In this document: positions 14,576-15,248 of the stretch, in pieces
How positions within the stretch are numbered: position 1 is the stretch's first letter
Layout of the letters: each line of letters starts with the position of its first letter
From: Methanocorpusculum sp.
GTDB lineage: Archaea > Halobacteriota > Methanomicrobia > Methanomicrobiales > Methanocorpusculaceae
DNA: 15,248 bases
NCBI GenBank assembly: GCA_029987315.1
Contig: DALTVZ010000081.1
Span: 1-15,248 of the forward strand
Reading direction: 5' to 3'
Notes under the pieces: model-generated
The model's database searches: none
What the model saw: the letters and a program-made list of their open reading frames with translations, nothing else
What the model was told of the DNA's origin: nothing
Position numbers and translations under genes: made by a program

Positions 14576-15248
14576 TCAGGGTTTCATAACCTCTGCAATG
14601 AGGTTAGTGATTGATTCATACTGTCCACAGACGTCTAAGCTATAGAAGCTTCTCGGGCACTGTGCGTAGCATGCTCCACATTTTACACAGAGATCGCGTT
14701 CGATCTGTGGTTTTCCATACTGCATGGTAATTGCACGAACCGGGCATGTTGCTGCGCAGGTTCCGCATCCGCAGCAGAGGCCTTGGTTGATGACTTCGGT
14801 CATCATGTCGCAACCACATGCTTCGGTTCCTTGTGCAGCAAGGCTCATGAGGGGCGTAAGGTATGCAGTTGCAAGTGCCTTCTGCTCGTCATTTCCTTTC
14901 AGTAACAGGTATGCCATAAGACAGACGTTTCTGATCTGTTGTGGTGTTGGTGCACATCCGGGGATGTATACGTCCACCTTGATCAGGTCGCCGACTGGCA
15001 GGAAAGCCTCATGCTGAGGCTGGTTCTGCTGTCCGCCGCGGCAGAAACGTGTGATGTTTCCGTAGCAGGCGCAGCCTCCGAGAGCTACAACAATTGTTGC
15101 ATTCTCACGGGTTTCTAAAATCTCTTCCATTGAGCACTCGTCGTTGATACAGACGGATCCCTCGACTAATGCGACATCCATTTTTGGGATGTGACGCACA
15201 TCGGCGAGAGTCAGACAGTAGACGAGGTCAGCGTATTTATCGAGGATT
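14576..15248 (-). CDS. frhG: Coenzyme F420-reducing hydrogenase, gamma (small) subunit, 5' end outside the window
   Basis: The electron-transfer small subunit of the [NiFe] hydrogenase FrhAGB. The frame is open to the right edge, reading ILDKYADLVYCLTLADVRHIPKMDVALVEGSVC before the GTG at 15199. That GTG is therefore internal and the true start is off the window. The hydrogenase small-subunit part shows EGSVC, ALGGCACYGN and PGCAPTPQQIRN, whose cysteines hold the proximal cluster. The C-terminal part has two ferredoxin-type motifs, CCGCGTCAATCPVRAI and CVKCGACYAQCPRSF, for two [4Fe-4S] clusters passing electrons to FrhB. The 223 residues seen are most of the usual subunit. frhD and frhA are expected beyond the right edge. 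Confidence 0.95.
   Translation of the reverse strand, partial: ILDKYADLVYCLTLADVRHIPKMDVALVEGSVCINDECSMEEILETRENATIVVALGGCACYGNITRFCRGGQQNQPQHEAFLPVGDLIKVDVYIPGCAPTPQQIRNVCLMAYLLLKGNDEQKALATAYLTPLMSLAAQGTEACGCDMMTEVINQGLCCGCGTCAATCPVRAITMQYGKPQIERDLCVKCGACYAQCPRSFYSLDVCGQYESITNLIAEVMKP

Noticed and set aside
1..15248. Search for a defence system, toxin-antitoxin pair, prophage or insertion sequence
   Set aside because: No transposase, integrase, nuclease-helicase pair, terminal repeats or small paired genes were seen; the gene content is core methanogen metabolism and replication.

Overview
The window is archaeal and comes from a hydrogenotrophic methanogen. It carries an Orc1/Cdc6 initiator, the small subunit of the archaea-specific DNA polymerase D, and two subunits of the coenzyme F420-reducing hydrogenase. 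The gene set and protein character suggest order Methanomicrobiales. A Methanocorpusculum-like species is plausible, but this is an impression from memory and no search was run.

Left part (1-1951): the 3' portion of a transglutaminase-like protein is read rightward. It meets, tail to tail, a leftward pair made of a MoaB/MogA-type molybdopterin protein and a GNAT acetyltransferase. Centre-left (about 1952-2345): a gene-free, strongly AT-rich region flanked by a perfect 29-bp inverted repeat ending in G-strings. Two more copies of the core CCACTCG lie before an orc1/cdc6 gene. This is a textbook-like chromosomal replication origin. Genes on both sides are transcribed away from it.

Rightward from the origin, orc1/cdc6, an Lrp/AsnC regulator and a class I aminotransferase are packed with 2-12 bp gaps. 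They are followed by polD small subunit (DP1) and a membrane pyrophosphatase. A fifth, full-length origin-type box sits in the 57-bp promoter region of the DP1 gene. Beyond this the strands alternate: a cupin protein and a RimI-type acetyltransferase (minus), a DUF1015 protein diverging from rimI (plus), an orphan ABC-type substrate-binding lipoprotein-like/anchored protein (plus), an unrecognised lysine-tailed protein (minus), then the 3' half of the frh operon (frhG partial, frhB; minus) with a clear hairpin terminator.

In function the window joins chromosome replication (origin, Orc1, PolD) with core energy metabolism (F420 reduction by H2, ion-pumping pyrophosphatase). No tRNA, rRNA, CRISPR array, insertion sequence or defence system was seen. 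The most interesting signals are the origin architecture, the extra origin box at the DP1 promoter, an AT-rich dyad before the binding-protein gene, and the unrecognised protein at 12757-13563.
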